A stretch of 19,455 bases of DNA from Isohypsibius dastychi (lineage: Eukaryota > Tardigrada > Eutardigrada > Parachela > Isohypsibiidae), in the NCBI GenBank assembly GCA_034696485.1, contig JAQIWT010000481.1, forward strand, positions 1 through 19,455, written 5' to 3'. This document shows, in pieces, positions 1 through 10,473 of this stretch (positions are counted from its first letter, which is position 1; the number at the start of each line of letters is the position of its first letter). The position numbers were made by a program, and so were the translations under genes. Under the pieces are notes generated by a model that worked only from the letters and a program-made list of their open reading frames with translations, ran no database searches and was not told the DNA's origin.

Positions 1-401
1 TTCAGTTGAAGAAAATGGGGGTGTTCTGCATTTTACACAAACCCCGGCTGTGTTCCGAATTAGTGTCCTTACTGGTAGGATGGAACATTTCGATCAGCCC
101 TGGTGAAAGAGGGCGCCACCGGTCAAGTCCACTCCACGACAAACCCAAACAGTGGGCGAGTGGGGTACATTCGAGATACGGAGAACTTGACATACAGTAG
201 CTTCGAACGAAAGAAATGAGCATTTTCTCATCGGATTCACAAAAGAACATGATTGTCCCATTATTTTCATTTAACCAAAAACGATACGACAAGAAGTCGG
301 TTTTCACCAGGACTTGACCAGAATTTCTCATCCATCAGTTCAACGGATATAAACACATTACATGGCAAGTAAGGACAAGAACAGCCTGCTCCAGACAAAG
401 T
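1..401. other. Gene-free stretch downstream of troponin T
   Basis: This lies past the troponin T stop and probably holds its 3' untranslated region. I see no clear AATAAA on the minus strand. A 109-codon minus-strand frame fills most of it, but it matches no family I recognise and has no convincing splice context. Confidence 0.4.
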
Positions 402-2891
402 CTATTCCTCTTCTTCTTCAGCTGCCACTTCCTCTTCTTCACGGTGGTTGTCGTTATCGTTGTCATTCTGGGAGTAGCTTTGTTGTTGTTGGTAGTCATT
501 CTCGTCATTCTCCTCATAGTTGCCCGATCCACGTTTCTTCTCTTCTTCTTTGGTCTTGATCCAGGTGTCGCGTTTCACACCTAAATACACGTTATATTAC
601 GAATCAAGCATACATATTTTTGTTGAAACAGTCGACCTTTGGGACGGACGAGTTCCTTCTGGTCTTCTAGCTTGCTTCCATCGAAGAGAACTTTTCGATC
701 AACGAAAGTGCGGCGATCAGTGCGTCGCTCGTATTTAGAGATGATCTGGACCTTTGGTGGATAGCGAGTGTTAGCTTCCGGGTTCAGACCAGCGGCGACG
801 TACTTCTTCTGATTGATCTGTCGTTGACGTTCGTTCAACTCTTTCAGCTATTAATCAAAATCACATTTCACTCAATCCATCAATCAAGAACGAGAACTGA
901 AACTCACATCGTATTCCTGTCGTTTGGAGCGCTCCTCCAAATCGTAAGCTCCAGATTCGAGCTGAATGATCTTCTTCCACAACTCCTCAGCCTTGGCTTT
1001 CAAAGCCTTCGCGTCGAGTCCTTCGACGGACAACGGCTGGACTCGTTCTTGAATAGTTCGTCGCTTGAGTGCTTCCAACTCGTTGGTGTTCAAGCTCATC
1101 TCAGTCTTGGCTTTCGAGATGTTCATGAACTACGACAAACCAATGTTCAATGTGACTAATGATGACACTAAATTTGGGTGGTTACCTTGTCGATGGTGTT
1201 TTCTCCGCTGGTCTTTTCAACGGTGAAATTACGTCCACCAGCCATGGCGGCAGTTGCGGCGGCCTTCTTGCGTTCAGCCTCTTCGATCTTTCGAATCTTC
1301 TCAGCCTCCTTTTCAAGACGTCGTTGTTCCTGTTGAAAACAGCTGTTTGCACTTGAGTATAAACTATTCCAGCTCAATTCTTCAATCCTTCAACACCCAG
1401 TTCTGCTTGCTAGTTCTGAAAGGGTGTACCTCTTCATGACGTCGCTGCTCTTCAGCCGCAATACGTTGCTCTTCGAGCTTCTTCTCTTCTTCTTCACGCT
1501 CTTTTTTGCGTTGAGCCTAGAAGAAACAACAAGGTATCTGAATCTGATCACTTTGTAACGCGATTCGGATATGAATAGCACCTGTTTTTCTTTCAAGCGT
1601 TGGAGCTCCTCCTCTTCCTTGACTCGCTGAACACGACGCTGCTCTTCAAGTTCACGAAGTCGAGCCTCCTCCTCTTCTTCATGCTTCTTCTGCTTGGCTT
1701 CGATCATCTTTTGAGCTTCGGTCTTCTCCCCTCCCTCTTTGTGATCATCATGCTGTCTGCAAAAATATCGTAAAGGTCAGTGTTCGATTACCACCTTGAG
1801 AGTTGTACACAATCACGCATCTATGGGACTCGATGGGGAGATGTTTTGTGGGGAATAATTTCGAACTTTTTAAATATGAGTGCTTCATACTTACTTGACC
1901 TTGGCATGGTCATCGGCTCTGCAAAAGAAAGGACAAAAAAGACTGATCAGAAACGTAAAAATAGAAGAACGTCATTCAAGAACACAATGTTAGGAAAAGA
2001 GAGGAAGGGCAGGCGGCATGCAAAAGAGGACAGGGGAAGAAGAAAAGGTCACAAAAAATGAAGGTTCAGATTTTCGACCAGAGAACATTCTGGATCATAA
2101 ATCAAGTTACAGAAAGGGTATGATGTTATGTAACTTTGGTACTAAGTGTTTGTGAAACCATAAAAGCCCGAAAATTGCAAATGAAATTTGAATATATTCT
2201 CACAAACTTTAGTAACCTCTTAAAAGTACAAAATTAGGAAGCAGCTTTTAAGTGGAACTTGGTAAGCAGAAGATTCAGCTGAACTCTAGGGTGACTGGAG
2301 GAAAGCGAGGATTGGGGGGGGGGGGGGGGGGAGAGCGGTTATATCATTTCTTTGGGTGTACCTGGTTTCTCGAGTTTCCCTGGTGGAAGAAGATGGAAAA
2401 AAGAAATATCAGTCACACTGAAAACCGAAAGAGAAACACGCAAAACAGAAATCACGGCAAACGATGAAACATCAAGCATCAGTTGGTCAGCTGGACGACC
2501 ACCTCAGCGCGACGACAAGCGATTTTGGACGGGCCACACTTACTCGACTTCCTCAACCTGCTCTTCTCTGGAAAAAACAACAATGGCATTGTGTTACAAC
2601 ATGAGACAACAATGGTATTAGGCACACAAATTCGCCGACTTGAATTTCAAAAACATAAACATATTCTGAAAGTGTCACGTTGAGTTTTGTTGATAAAAAA
2701 CTTGAGCCCCCGAGGAGTTGAGTTGACATAAAAAACATGAGCTCGCGGTAATTCAATCCAGGAGTCAAAGTGTCAACACGAAAGTAAATGTTGAGATAAA
2801 CATGAGCGGCTCGCTTTACAGGTTGGATGTCAGTGCTTGCATCAAACATATATTTCACTTACTCCTGACGCTCATCTTCCTCGTCCGACAT
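402..2891 (-). CDS. Troponin T, complete, nine exons
   Basis: Thin-filament protein that anchors the troponin complex to tropomyosin and makes striated-muscle contraction calcium dependent. Exons on the minus strand: 2863-2891, 2544-2567, 1895-1918, 1582-1756, 1430-1516, 1186-1329, 908-1129, 637-847, 402-580. All junctions are GT-AG and the phases close, giving 364 residues. Seen: start MSDEEDERQEEE, typical of troponin T; acidic N-terminus (1-40); highly charged coiled coil with KEEEELQRLKEKQ (about 72-84) and EEQRIAAEEQRRHEE; the family-type MAGGRNF (about 140); the long helix ending in YDLEERSKRQEYDLKELNERQRQ; then RYPPKVQIISKYERRTDRR. The tail (about 310-364) is rich in D, N, Q and E and ends in poly-glutamate. 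Exons 2 and 3 are both 24 nt and share phase, so either could be skipped without breaking the frame, as with the alternatively spliced 5' exons of other troponin T genes. Identity is firm; the exact short exons are inferred. Confidence 0.95.
2314..2331. repeat. Poly-G tract, 18 nt, in troponin T intron
   Basis: Eighteen uninterrupted G on the plus strand inside the 625-nt second intron of troponin T, so C on the transcribed strand's RNA. It is followed by GAGAG. Confidence 0.95.
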
Positions 2892-3548
2892 TTTCCCGGT
2901 AGGTTAATCGAAAAAGCAAATAGAAAAGGTCACGAAAACAGCAAAGCTGGCTGCAGAAGTGCAGAGAAGAAATCCGCCGAGATGAAAATGACTGATTTTC
3001 AAAAAGTGATCCGAAATAGAATGCGAGATCAACAAGAACGAGAGGGTGCGAGTAAGAAGCTGAGAAATGAGAGAAAGGAGCTACTCTGGAAAATTAACGA
3101 CTTTTTATTTTTAAGTCCGATAGGCTTATCATTTCGGACAGAGCGGCTGGAAGTTCTGACGTGAACGTGATGAGTTGGCAGAGTTTAGATATTTTTTTCT
3201 TGGAGAGAAAAGAATGCGACTCTGTGTTGAGTTCAAACAGAACAACCCTGTTGCTGTTTGAACAGACAGACTGGACTGTGGTAGGCCATATTAAGGCATG
3301 GATAGATATGCGGTGAGAGGCATGGATAGAAAGGCAAGCGCAACGGCTGATACAGTTTCGGATGTTGAGATTGAAATATGATTCATTTGACCCGGTGACG
3401 CCCTGTGCTTATCGGCGTTTTCAGCAGTTGAATATTGCTGTGCCATGAGCGCTACAGCAGCGGATTCATTCTGTTTCAAGGAGCATCCAACAACGGTCAT
3501 TATTGGGTTAAAATGTACAAAGGCATCAGTTTTTGGGAACGTTGTGAC
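2892..3548. other. Troponin T upstream region, no gene seen
   Basis: Upstream of the minus-strand troponin T start. It should hold the 5' untranslated region and promoter. No coding exon or clear TATA element could be supported. A 120-codon plus-strand frame over 2802-3164 is purine-rich and overlaps exon 1, so it looks like a shadow. Confidence 0.4.
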
Positions 3549-3753
3549 CAGTGGTGGATTAGACCGGAGCCCCAGTGAGAGGGAGATCCGCTCCGCTTCT
3601 ATTACTGAAGCGGAGGCGGAACCGCTTCCCGCTTCGCTTTGCTTACCGGAGCGATAGCCCCCGCCCTCTTCCGGAGGGGGAGGCCTCCCAGTGAGGGGGA
3701 GCTCCCTGGATCCCAGGGGAAATCCCCCCCCCCTCCCCGCAAATCCACCACTG
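3549..3753. mobile_element. hAT-type MITE, 205 bp, 8-bp target duplication
   Basis: The ends are inverted repeats: CAGTGGTGGATT on the left and AATCCACCACTG on the right. The flanks are gttgtgac (3541-3548) and gttgtaac (3754-3761), an 8-bp target duplication with one mismatch. CAG...CTG termini with 8-bp duplications are the signature of hAT transposons. The interior is GC-rich with runs of C and no transposase, so the copy is non-autonomous. The mismatch in the duplication suggests an insertion that is not brand new. Confidence 0.85.
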
Positions 3754-3761
3754 GTTGTAAC

Positions 3762-4251
3762 CTCGGTCAATGATTAAATCATGCTCTTGAGAAAATACTG
3801 TACTGGAGCAAGTTTTTGTATTGTCCCCTACCATAGGGTCTGCCGTGGGTAGTGACCAGTTGTCTAGTATACAGGATCGCATAATCCGTCTTTGTTCACA
3901 ATTTTTACCGTGTTTTCGATTGCGTAATGAAGAAAAGTGAAAAATGGTAACGGCATGCGAATGCCCCTTACCGCGATGCAATCTTTTGTGTTGTTTTCAG
4001 TCCCTCCTTGTAAAACAGCGCTGAACTATAATGTAGGTGAAAAAATGTTGTACATGGTGATGACCAGAACTGACCCAAACCGCAGAAAGTCGACAACTTG
4101 AAAAAACCTGCCGCTAACGCACAAATACCCATGCCAGATTCCATACCATCTCGCCAGAATGCACCACCTTGCCAAAAAGTGTACAATCTATCAGAAGTCG
4201 GGCAATCCTGCCATATAGAAAAGGCCGAAAAGATTGCCGAATTTGCTACAG
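3762..4251. other. Intergenic, repeat-derived sequence
   Basis: No gene supported. Between about 4130 and 4250 the motif (c/t)tgcca and its complement ggcaat/attgcc recur several times. The same words occur in the arms of the adjoining foldback element, so this may be an older, degraded relative. A piece at 4164-4205 resembles 5019-5060 (shared gccaaaaagtgtac). Confidence 0.4.
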
Positions 4252-4254
4252 CTA

Positions 4255-4718
4255 CCAGAAAAGACCTGTAAGATTGCCACCATAGACTTAACATAGGGGT
4301 CTGTCCGGCAAGGTTGGCCACTGATTTTCCTCATCGATTCATGAGATCAGTTCATGTTTCCACCTCAAAATATCGTCGAGCAACACGTCGTACTTGGTTA
4401 TGAATTTTTATGAACGAATGCGACATAAAACAGAGTTTCTGTAAGCACTTGAAAATTGCTCTTGATTGAAAGTTTGATTGGTTCGACAAAATTAATCAGA
4501 CTTTCAATCAAGAGCGTTTTTTCGACTGTTCACAGAGGCTCTGCTTTACGTCGAATCCGTCCATAAACATTCATAACCAAGTACGACGTGTTACTCGACG
4601 ATATTTTGAGGTGGAAACATGAACTGATCTCATGAATCGATGAGGAAAATCAGTGGCAATCTTGCCGGACAGACCCATATGTTAAGTCTATGGTGGCAAT
4701 CTTGCAGGTCTTTTCTGG
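4255..4718. mobile_element. Foldback (long-inverted-repeat) element flanked by TA
   Basis: Nearly the whole 464 bp is one imperfect palindrome centred near 4487. The left arm starts ccagaaaagacctgtaag and the right arm ends cttgcaggtcttttctgg. The innermost part pairs gctcttgattgaaagt with actttcaatcaagagc around a loop of about 25 nt. TA lies immediately outside both ends (4253-4254 and 4719-4720), as expected for Tc1/mariner-type insertion. There is no coding capacity, so this is a non-autonomous copy. The arms carry scattered mismatches and small indels, so it is not very recent. Confidence 0.8.
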
Positions 4719-4722
4719 TAGG

Positions 4723-4803
4723 TTCAATAGTCCTGCGGTAGTTTGACGTCACTCCAATATTAATCTTACCAGGATGACGTCAGAAAACCGCAGTTATTAC
4801 TGG
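4723..4803. repeat. Short imperfect inverted repeat
   Basis: ctgcggtagtttgacgtca near 4733 pairs imperfectly with tgacgtcagaaaaccgcag near 4774, giving an 80-bp hairpin next to the foldback element. It may be a small MITE. No target duplication was identified. Confidence 0.5.
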
Positions 4804-5378
4804 ACTTGGCTGTATGTAGTAGAGGTCTGGTCAGTAAATTTGTGCTCGCCAGAGAGCTTTGATCAAGAACTGGGTTGACTGGTTTATCGAGAGAACGGAG
4901 TACGAGAAACATGACTCGTACACGTAAGATATACACAATTGGTTATGAGCAATTAGCACTACGTATACTGTACATGACGTCTCAGGAACCAATAAAAGTT
5001 TAACACCAGGCGGACAAGCATGCCAAAAAGTGTACGACCTCGCTCGAAAGCGGGAAATTGTCCCCGGCAAAGATTATCCGCTATCGCGCGGTAACCTGGA
5101 CAATCTTAATGGGTACGTGTGCCATACCGTTTCTAAGCTAAGTTTTTGTGAGGGGCTCTACTTTGATGAAGGTAATGTTTGCATCAAACCCTTCAACGAC
5201 ATAGAAAATCGAGCATCCTTTATTAACCATGTTCAAAAGCTTGATTTCGTGATGATTTACGCAAATGCCAGATGACACGATGTCCGCTTTAACCTAGCAA
5301 TCAGAGCACCATGTGAACTGCTGTATTTTAGTACTATTCCTGCTGTTTTTTCCAGGCCGGAGAATACCTACCTCCAAA
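4804..5378. other. Upstream region of receptor gene; open frame of unknown nature
   Basis: An 81-codon plus-strand frame (5030-5275) begins in a repeat-like segment shared with 4164-4205 and resembles no family I know. A polypyrimidine tract with ttttttccag at 5345-5354 lies 24 nt before the receptor start codon. It could be an intron acceptor or a trans-splice site. I see no promoter element I can support. Confidence 0.4.
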
Positions 5379-8342
5379 ATGTACTTTACAATTACTTTCT
5401 TTTGTTTATTGGTTCTGCCGTTGAGCGATTCAAGCCGGCCACTGAACCTCATACAAGTGTTCGTCGGCGACAACCCGCTATTCGGCTACCAAACAATCCG
5501 TCCAGCTTACGATGTTGCTTATGAAAACTTCATCCGTAAATACCCCAATGTCATGGCAAACTCAACGCGGCAAACCATCTACAAGCCCGGGAACCTGACC
5601 TGTCCCGAAGCTGCTGAAGTCATGGCACTTGTCGGCGCCGAAATTGCTGATTTGATCAGGGGCTCGAAATCTTTCAACGTTCTAATCAGTCCAAGTAAGA
5701 AGCTCACACCAAGCTCCCATTAAAAACCGATATTTACTGCAGGTGTTGCTCATCTAGGTTGTAGTTTGTCAATTGCAGTACTTGGTGATTTCGCCCGAGG
5801 TAAGTGCCAAAGTCAATCATGCATTTAAGTATTTACTAAATGGAAATGGCTATAGCCTCCCCTAAAGTCCCGGTTAAGCTATATCCTCCCCTGTTCCCGT
5901 CCCGGTTAGGCTAAGGACTCCCCTTTATTAGAATTAATCAAGCAAGTCCCTTCCACGTTCTGACTATAGGCTCCCCTTTTCTTGGCGCCAAAAAAATCCA
6001 AATAAAAACCAAAACAAATCCAGAAGAACCAGTTTTCTATTGCACTGTATCGTTCTCTGATTCAGAGTCTGAATCAGTTATTAATATTTGACCATAGCTG
6101 GAATAATCATCAATCATGTCTCGAAGTAACAGCGAAGATGAGCAAGCCGAAATGAATGTTGAGGATGACCTGAATTACCCTACTGCAGATACTCTAAGGA
6201 CTCATTTGGTTCCTTCGTTGGATTCGAAGAGGCACTTGCTGTGTATCAGAATCAGAAGGTAACTTAACAAGTTTCCGTAAAGGGCCCTGGTTCCGAAGAA
6301 CTGAGAGGTCATCGTCAAGGCCTAACGCAAAAGCAACCTGTCTTCCAAATGCGCCTGAAATCCGGAATATTTAGGAAAATGTATTGGTGGGCCGAACTCG
6401 CATCCAAGCCATGTACCATTTCAAATTATGAAAAACGAGATTCAGACGGAAAAAAACATTGGCAGCTTTAGTCATTCTCGGAAATAGGGACTTGTCTAAT
6501 TAATTTAAACGTAGGGGAGCCTATAGCTAAACAGGGACGCAGCAGGGGAGGCTATAGCCAAACCGGGACTTTTGGGGAGGCTATAGTCCTACCCTTACTA
6601 AATTGACCTTTCTGAAGAACTGGATCTTCCATTATTTTCAAGGTAAACCCACCAATATTGCACTTGTTATCAATGATATTAGACTGGTTTTAAAGTGTGG
6701 CTGGTGATTCTGTTCTCGCCGATAAATCGCGATATCCAACCTCATTGGCCTACGCTCCATTCGATCATTTCAGTCTTGGTAACGCTGCTCTTTTACTCGT
6801 CCAGTTTTATTCATGGCGGACAGTCCTCGTATTATGCGACAAAATGACGCAGTTTCCCTCAGTCATGGGATTCTATTCGCTTCTTTGCTTGAACATAATC
6901 AAGCAGTTGACCACTGCAAGTTCAGACATCAGAACCTTCCAGTTCAACTCTGCTGGTTCGTTCGATTGCGACTCTCTGACTGCCTTGATTAGAAGACAAG
7001 GTCGAGGTGAGTTGATCTGCTTTCTCAAATATCAGGTTGATCACTTACATGTTTTTAGTCGTCTTCCTCGTTACCCATCCTACTATATTGCGGAAAATCT
7101 CGGTGAGAACGTGATTTCTATTAAATGTTGAATGTTTCTGTAAATCACGCTCTGATCCAACAGATTGCAGCTGTCCGCCATAATATGACATCAGAAAGTT
7201 ACGTAAGTGTTAGTTAGGTCTGCAACGATGTAGGTACCTGATGAGTCGACGCAGGTTTTCATATGCCCAAGTCCAACTAACGTTCCATTCACAAGTCCGA
7301 CAGATTGGTACAACAACGATTTTGACGATCAAGTGGGTTTCGAAATTACACTGTCATTTTCCACAATATGATCCGTTGGTGATTCTGTAGTATGTGGAAC
7401 AAGCATTTAAAGGTATGATATTTTACAACCATCCTCCCCCAAACTGGGACAGACTCAACAGAACCATTCAACAATTAAAAGAGAGGACTAGGAAATTATT
7501 CAACTTCTCACTCACTCAATCCGATATGGTGAGTTAAGACCACAGAAAAACTCTGTATGTCACTACCCATTTTAGAGAAACGACAATCCCATTGTGGCGC
7601 TGGAAATGGTCACTACTTTGATAGAAATGTTAAACACCAGTAGCTACCAGGACTCGAATTTTACCAGCAGGGCTTTCTGCCAGAAATTCTGGGGCCGAAC
7701 ATTCCGGCTGCCCTCGAGAACTTTTTCGATCAACCATAATGGGATGCGAGTTAACGATGTTATCTTTTCTCGCTTGAATACTACAACCAACCGGCTGCAA
7801 GTAAGTAAAGGTTGCAAAAACATACTAGTGTTTACATGTAGATGTTTTCAGGAAGCACTGCGATATAATGCAGTTGCCATGCAGTTGATTCGAGTCACCG
7901 ACGTTGCAGTTCATTGGCCAGACGGTCTTGTTCGAGATGTGCCACTATGCGGATTCGAGAACGATAGATGCCATTCAGAATCGAATGGTATGAAGATTAC
8001 TTGTTACAGAAGCCATGGCCTTTTGACCTGGCTGTGACCAGAACAATGTTAGAGCAGGATCACTTACTGAACAAAACACAAAAATTGTTGATAATAAACT
8101 TGGGTGTTTGTAACAGGGGTGGCAATGGCAGTGGGTGGCACACTTGGCGCCATCTTTCTTCTTGGAGCTATGTTATTTAGGTTCTGGTAAGCGTTTGACA
8201 TTGCATACCGTTCAAAGCATTGTAACTCATTGAAGCCTTTAGGAGTGTCAGTCGCCCGCATGAATGGTGGCTGATAAAGTTCAAGTGTGTGTCGTTCGCC
8301 GGTGCGACCGAAGACAGCCGCGCCGTTCTTCAACCTGGGTGA
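5379..8342 (+). CDS. Receptor guanylate cyclase-like ectodomain protein with membrane helix and short tail
   Basis: Exons: 5379-5694, 5743-5799, 6618-6642, 6696-7006, 7059-7102, 7164-7202, 7255-7332, 7391-7528, 7576-7800, 7852-7987, 8117-8186, 8243-8342. Phases close to 512 residues. Seen: signal peptide MYFTITFFCLLVLPLSDSS; a ligand-binding fold of the natriuretic receptor/ANF-receptor type with CPEAAEVMALVGAEIADLI, CSLSIAVLGDFAR, LPLFSSVAGDSVLADKSRYP and a VFLVTHPTILRKI strand; N-glycosylation sequons (NLT, NMT, NRT, NFT); and one membrane helix GVAMAVGGTLGAIFLLGAML (about 457-476). The tail is only about 33 residues. Its HEWWLIKF segment recalls the W-x-I juxtamembrane motif of receptor guanylate cyclases, but kinase-homology and cyclase domains are absent, and nothing coding follows before the convergent transporter gene. 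This is the layout of natriuretic peptide clearance receptors. An AATAAA lies at 8431-8436. The 25-nt third exon is the least certain piece, but it alone restores the frame. The peptide ligand is unknown. Confidence 0.85.
5842..6594. mobile_element. Mutator-like non-autonomous element, 753 bp, perfect 9-bp target duplication
   Basis: It lies in the second intron of the receptor gene. Flanks are ttactaaat at 5833-5841 and ttactaaat at 6595-6603, a perfect 9-bp duplication, the length typical of Mutator-like elements. The terminal inverted repeats exceed 100 bp and contain repeated units of ctatagcctcccc and agtcccggtt. The centre holds a small frame (6116-6262, starting MSRSNSEDEQAEMNVEDD) and, in another frame, SFGSFVGFEEALAVYQNQK, which loosely resembles the N-terminal region before MULE transposase domains. 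That resemblance is a weak inference. No transposase core is present. The host gene still splices in frame around it. Confidence 0.85.
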
Positions 8343-8783
8343 TTGTGGATTCACCGGTACAGGATTTTTTTGTCATCATACTGTACACCTTTGGTGTTAC
8401 TGCCCCAGATCCGGGCTATAGCGGATATTGAAATAAAGCTTGTATGGAGACTTCGGCTGATACTCTGATACTTCAGATTATTTGCTTGATCAGTTCATGG
8501 ACAGGAGTAGTTGGTAACAAAGGGGGGGGGGGGGAGAGGCAGACTCACAGGGAACTTGGTTCAGCGAGCAGGTAGGGAGTTTCATTGGAACTTTTTCGAT
8601 ACTGGTACAGCGCACAAAGTCAGCGATATCTGCTGTTGTTGATGTAATCAACGGAAAGACATTTCTACGTTATCAAGTTGAGCGGTGTTTGAGACCGGTA
8701 ACTAATATTCGTTGACTATCATTTCTGACGTTTTCTTATTTTAAACATCGGGGGTGATTAAGTGAGCGTCACAAAAGTCTCCG
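8343..8783. other. Convergent intergenic region between receptor and transporter
   Basis: It holds the receptor's probable polyadenylation signal (aataaa at 8431-8436) and a 13-nt G run. I looked for kinase-homology or cyclase motifs on the plus strand and saw none. The frame after the last receptor exon closes within a few codons. Confidence 0.6.
8522..8534. repeat. Poly-G tract, 13 nt
   Basis: Thirteen G on the plus strand in the convergent intergenic region, followed by AGAGG. Confidence 0.9.
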
Positions 8784-10473
8784 TCACGTGGCCTTCTGGT
8801 CAGCACTGAGGTTGAAGTTTCTCTTTCCTTTCTTCTTTATGCTGAATGATACTTTCTCATCCGGAATTACAACCATGAAGAACCCCAATGCGATCAGCAG
8901 CGCACCCCCAATCTCCAGGTAAGTGAAGACCTCACCCCGCGCGTATGCATCAATCACTGCAACCAGACAGAAACAACATTCAGCAAGAGTGGTGATCTGG
9001 TTATGCCCGAATATAAGTGCTCACAATTGTTGATCGGGATCCGTACCAGATTGTACATACTCATGAAGAACGGAGAAGAAACGCTAATCCCATAATTGAC
9101 CACAAATGCAGTTGCTGAAAACAACATATTTTCTGGTTGGTTCTGACTGATAAGATATGACCTTTTGCTCCACTCACTAAGAGCCGCTACACTGGCTCCA
9201 AATATCAATCCCCATGGTATATTTGTGATATCCCAGATCTCGTTTCCTATGACCTTTGTCACGAGTGGCGCAATCCAGCCAAATACAATGACGAAAATGG
9301 CAGTGCTAGTCATATATAAGCAGACTTGTCCCAATTTTGAACGTCTCATCACTGCTTTCATATAAGTCTATAAAAACATACAAGTTTTGATACAAAGATT
9401 GATTGAAATGACATGCTTTGGCCGTGGTCTGCGGCCGTACCTGTCCGATAGCGTACATCAGCGATGTCACCAGAGCAATCGTGATGCCCGTTATTGAATC
9501 CGCCTCAAATCCTTTTGCGTATGCCGTCAGCGCTACTCCACCGAAACAGGCGATTGTAGCGACGATCTTTAGAAAGCGAATTTGGTAGATTTTCTTAAAC
9601 CGTTCGATGGAGCGAAGTTTGAATTAATGGTGCTCACTTTGAATACGAGCAATGCTTGTCCAAGGAATATCACACTGATAATGTAGATCATCGCTACTTG
9701 GCTGGTCATCAGGGTGGTGGCCTCCGATGCAGATACGTAACTGAGGGTTGTCATGTACATACCAAGAGAAACCATGTTGATGATTCCAAGCGCCACGGAG
9801 ACTTTCAGAACTGCCAAGATTGTTGGACCTTTCGGACCATAAATCAGTAATCCTTCTCTAAAATAAAACGATTGACCGTTTTAGGAATGGCAGGTGATAC
9901 ACTTCAGTACGTATTTAAGAGCTCTTGATGTAGTCTGATATTTTAAAGTTTCAATTACAGAAACGTCAAACAACTGAAAAAATTACTCTTCGTTTGATTT
10001 ACCTGGTTTTGTTCCTGAAACTAAATTCCCGCTTCTTCACTTTTGATCCAGCCCATGCAGCAACGAGGAACGCCGGAAATATAAATGATCTGACGATATT
10101 ATTGCAGTAGACCATGAAGAATGGTGCTCGGAAGTCCACAGAATATGCTTGCTTAGTCAACTGCGAGTCGGCGACTCCACTCAACGTTGCAATGAAGATC
10201 ATCGATAATGCAACAAGTGCTCTTTTAACCGGAGATTTAGGAGCTAAACCAGGTTCGGGATCTGCAATGATTGGACTTGGGGCATCTTCTGAAATTTTTC
10301 TTCTCAGTTCTATTTTCTCTGCGCTCCCAACTGAAATCAAATACACGTCTAATTCGTCAATATTATAGTTTGAGCATGTTGGACGTACTTCCTGTACTTT
10401 CCTCTCCAAAACTTGAACGAGCTGGCGCCACTATGAAGATGGGGTCAGTGTAGTCTTCTTGGGTCTTGTTCAT
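8784..10473 (-). CDS. SLC35F3/F4-like transporter of the drug/metabolite superfamily
   Basis: Integral membrane transporter. Exons: 10389-10473, 10003-10330, 9638-9857, 9441-9593, 9025-9367, 8784-8956; GT-AG junctions with closing phases give 433 residues, normal for SLC35F. Seen: hydrophilic N-terminus (1-60) starting MNKTQEDYTDP; ten hydrophobic segments; LTKQAYSVDFRAPFFMVYCN after helix 1; SASEATTLMTSQVAMIYIIS (helix 4); GGVALTAYAKGFEADSITG between helices 5 and 6; DITNIPWGLIFG; VVNYGISVSSPFFMSMYNLV followed by RIPINNLIDAY near helix 9; and a last helix ending GFFMVVIPDE. This order matches SLC35F3/F4, one member of which (human SLC35F3) is reported as a thiamine transporter. Substrate and membrane here are not readable from sequence. 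Smallest intron is 44 nt (9594-9637). The gene is tail-to-tail with the receptor. Confidence 0.9.

Noticed and set aside
2-331. 109-codon minus-strand frame at the left edge
   Set aside because: No domain, no splice context, and it lies in the likely troponin T 3' region.
3291-3981. Minus-strand frames of 159 and 112 codons
   Set aside because: They run through a hAT-type MITE and its GC-rich interior, so they are shadows of repeat sequence.
5743-5803. Use of a weak donor aa/gtgcca to repair the frame between receptor exons
   Set aside because: The consensus donor gtaagt at 5800 plus the microexon 6618-6642 gives a continuous frame and better family resemblance.
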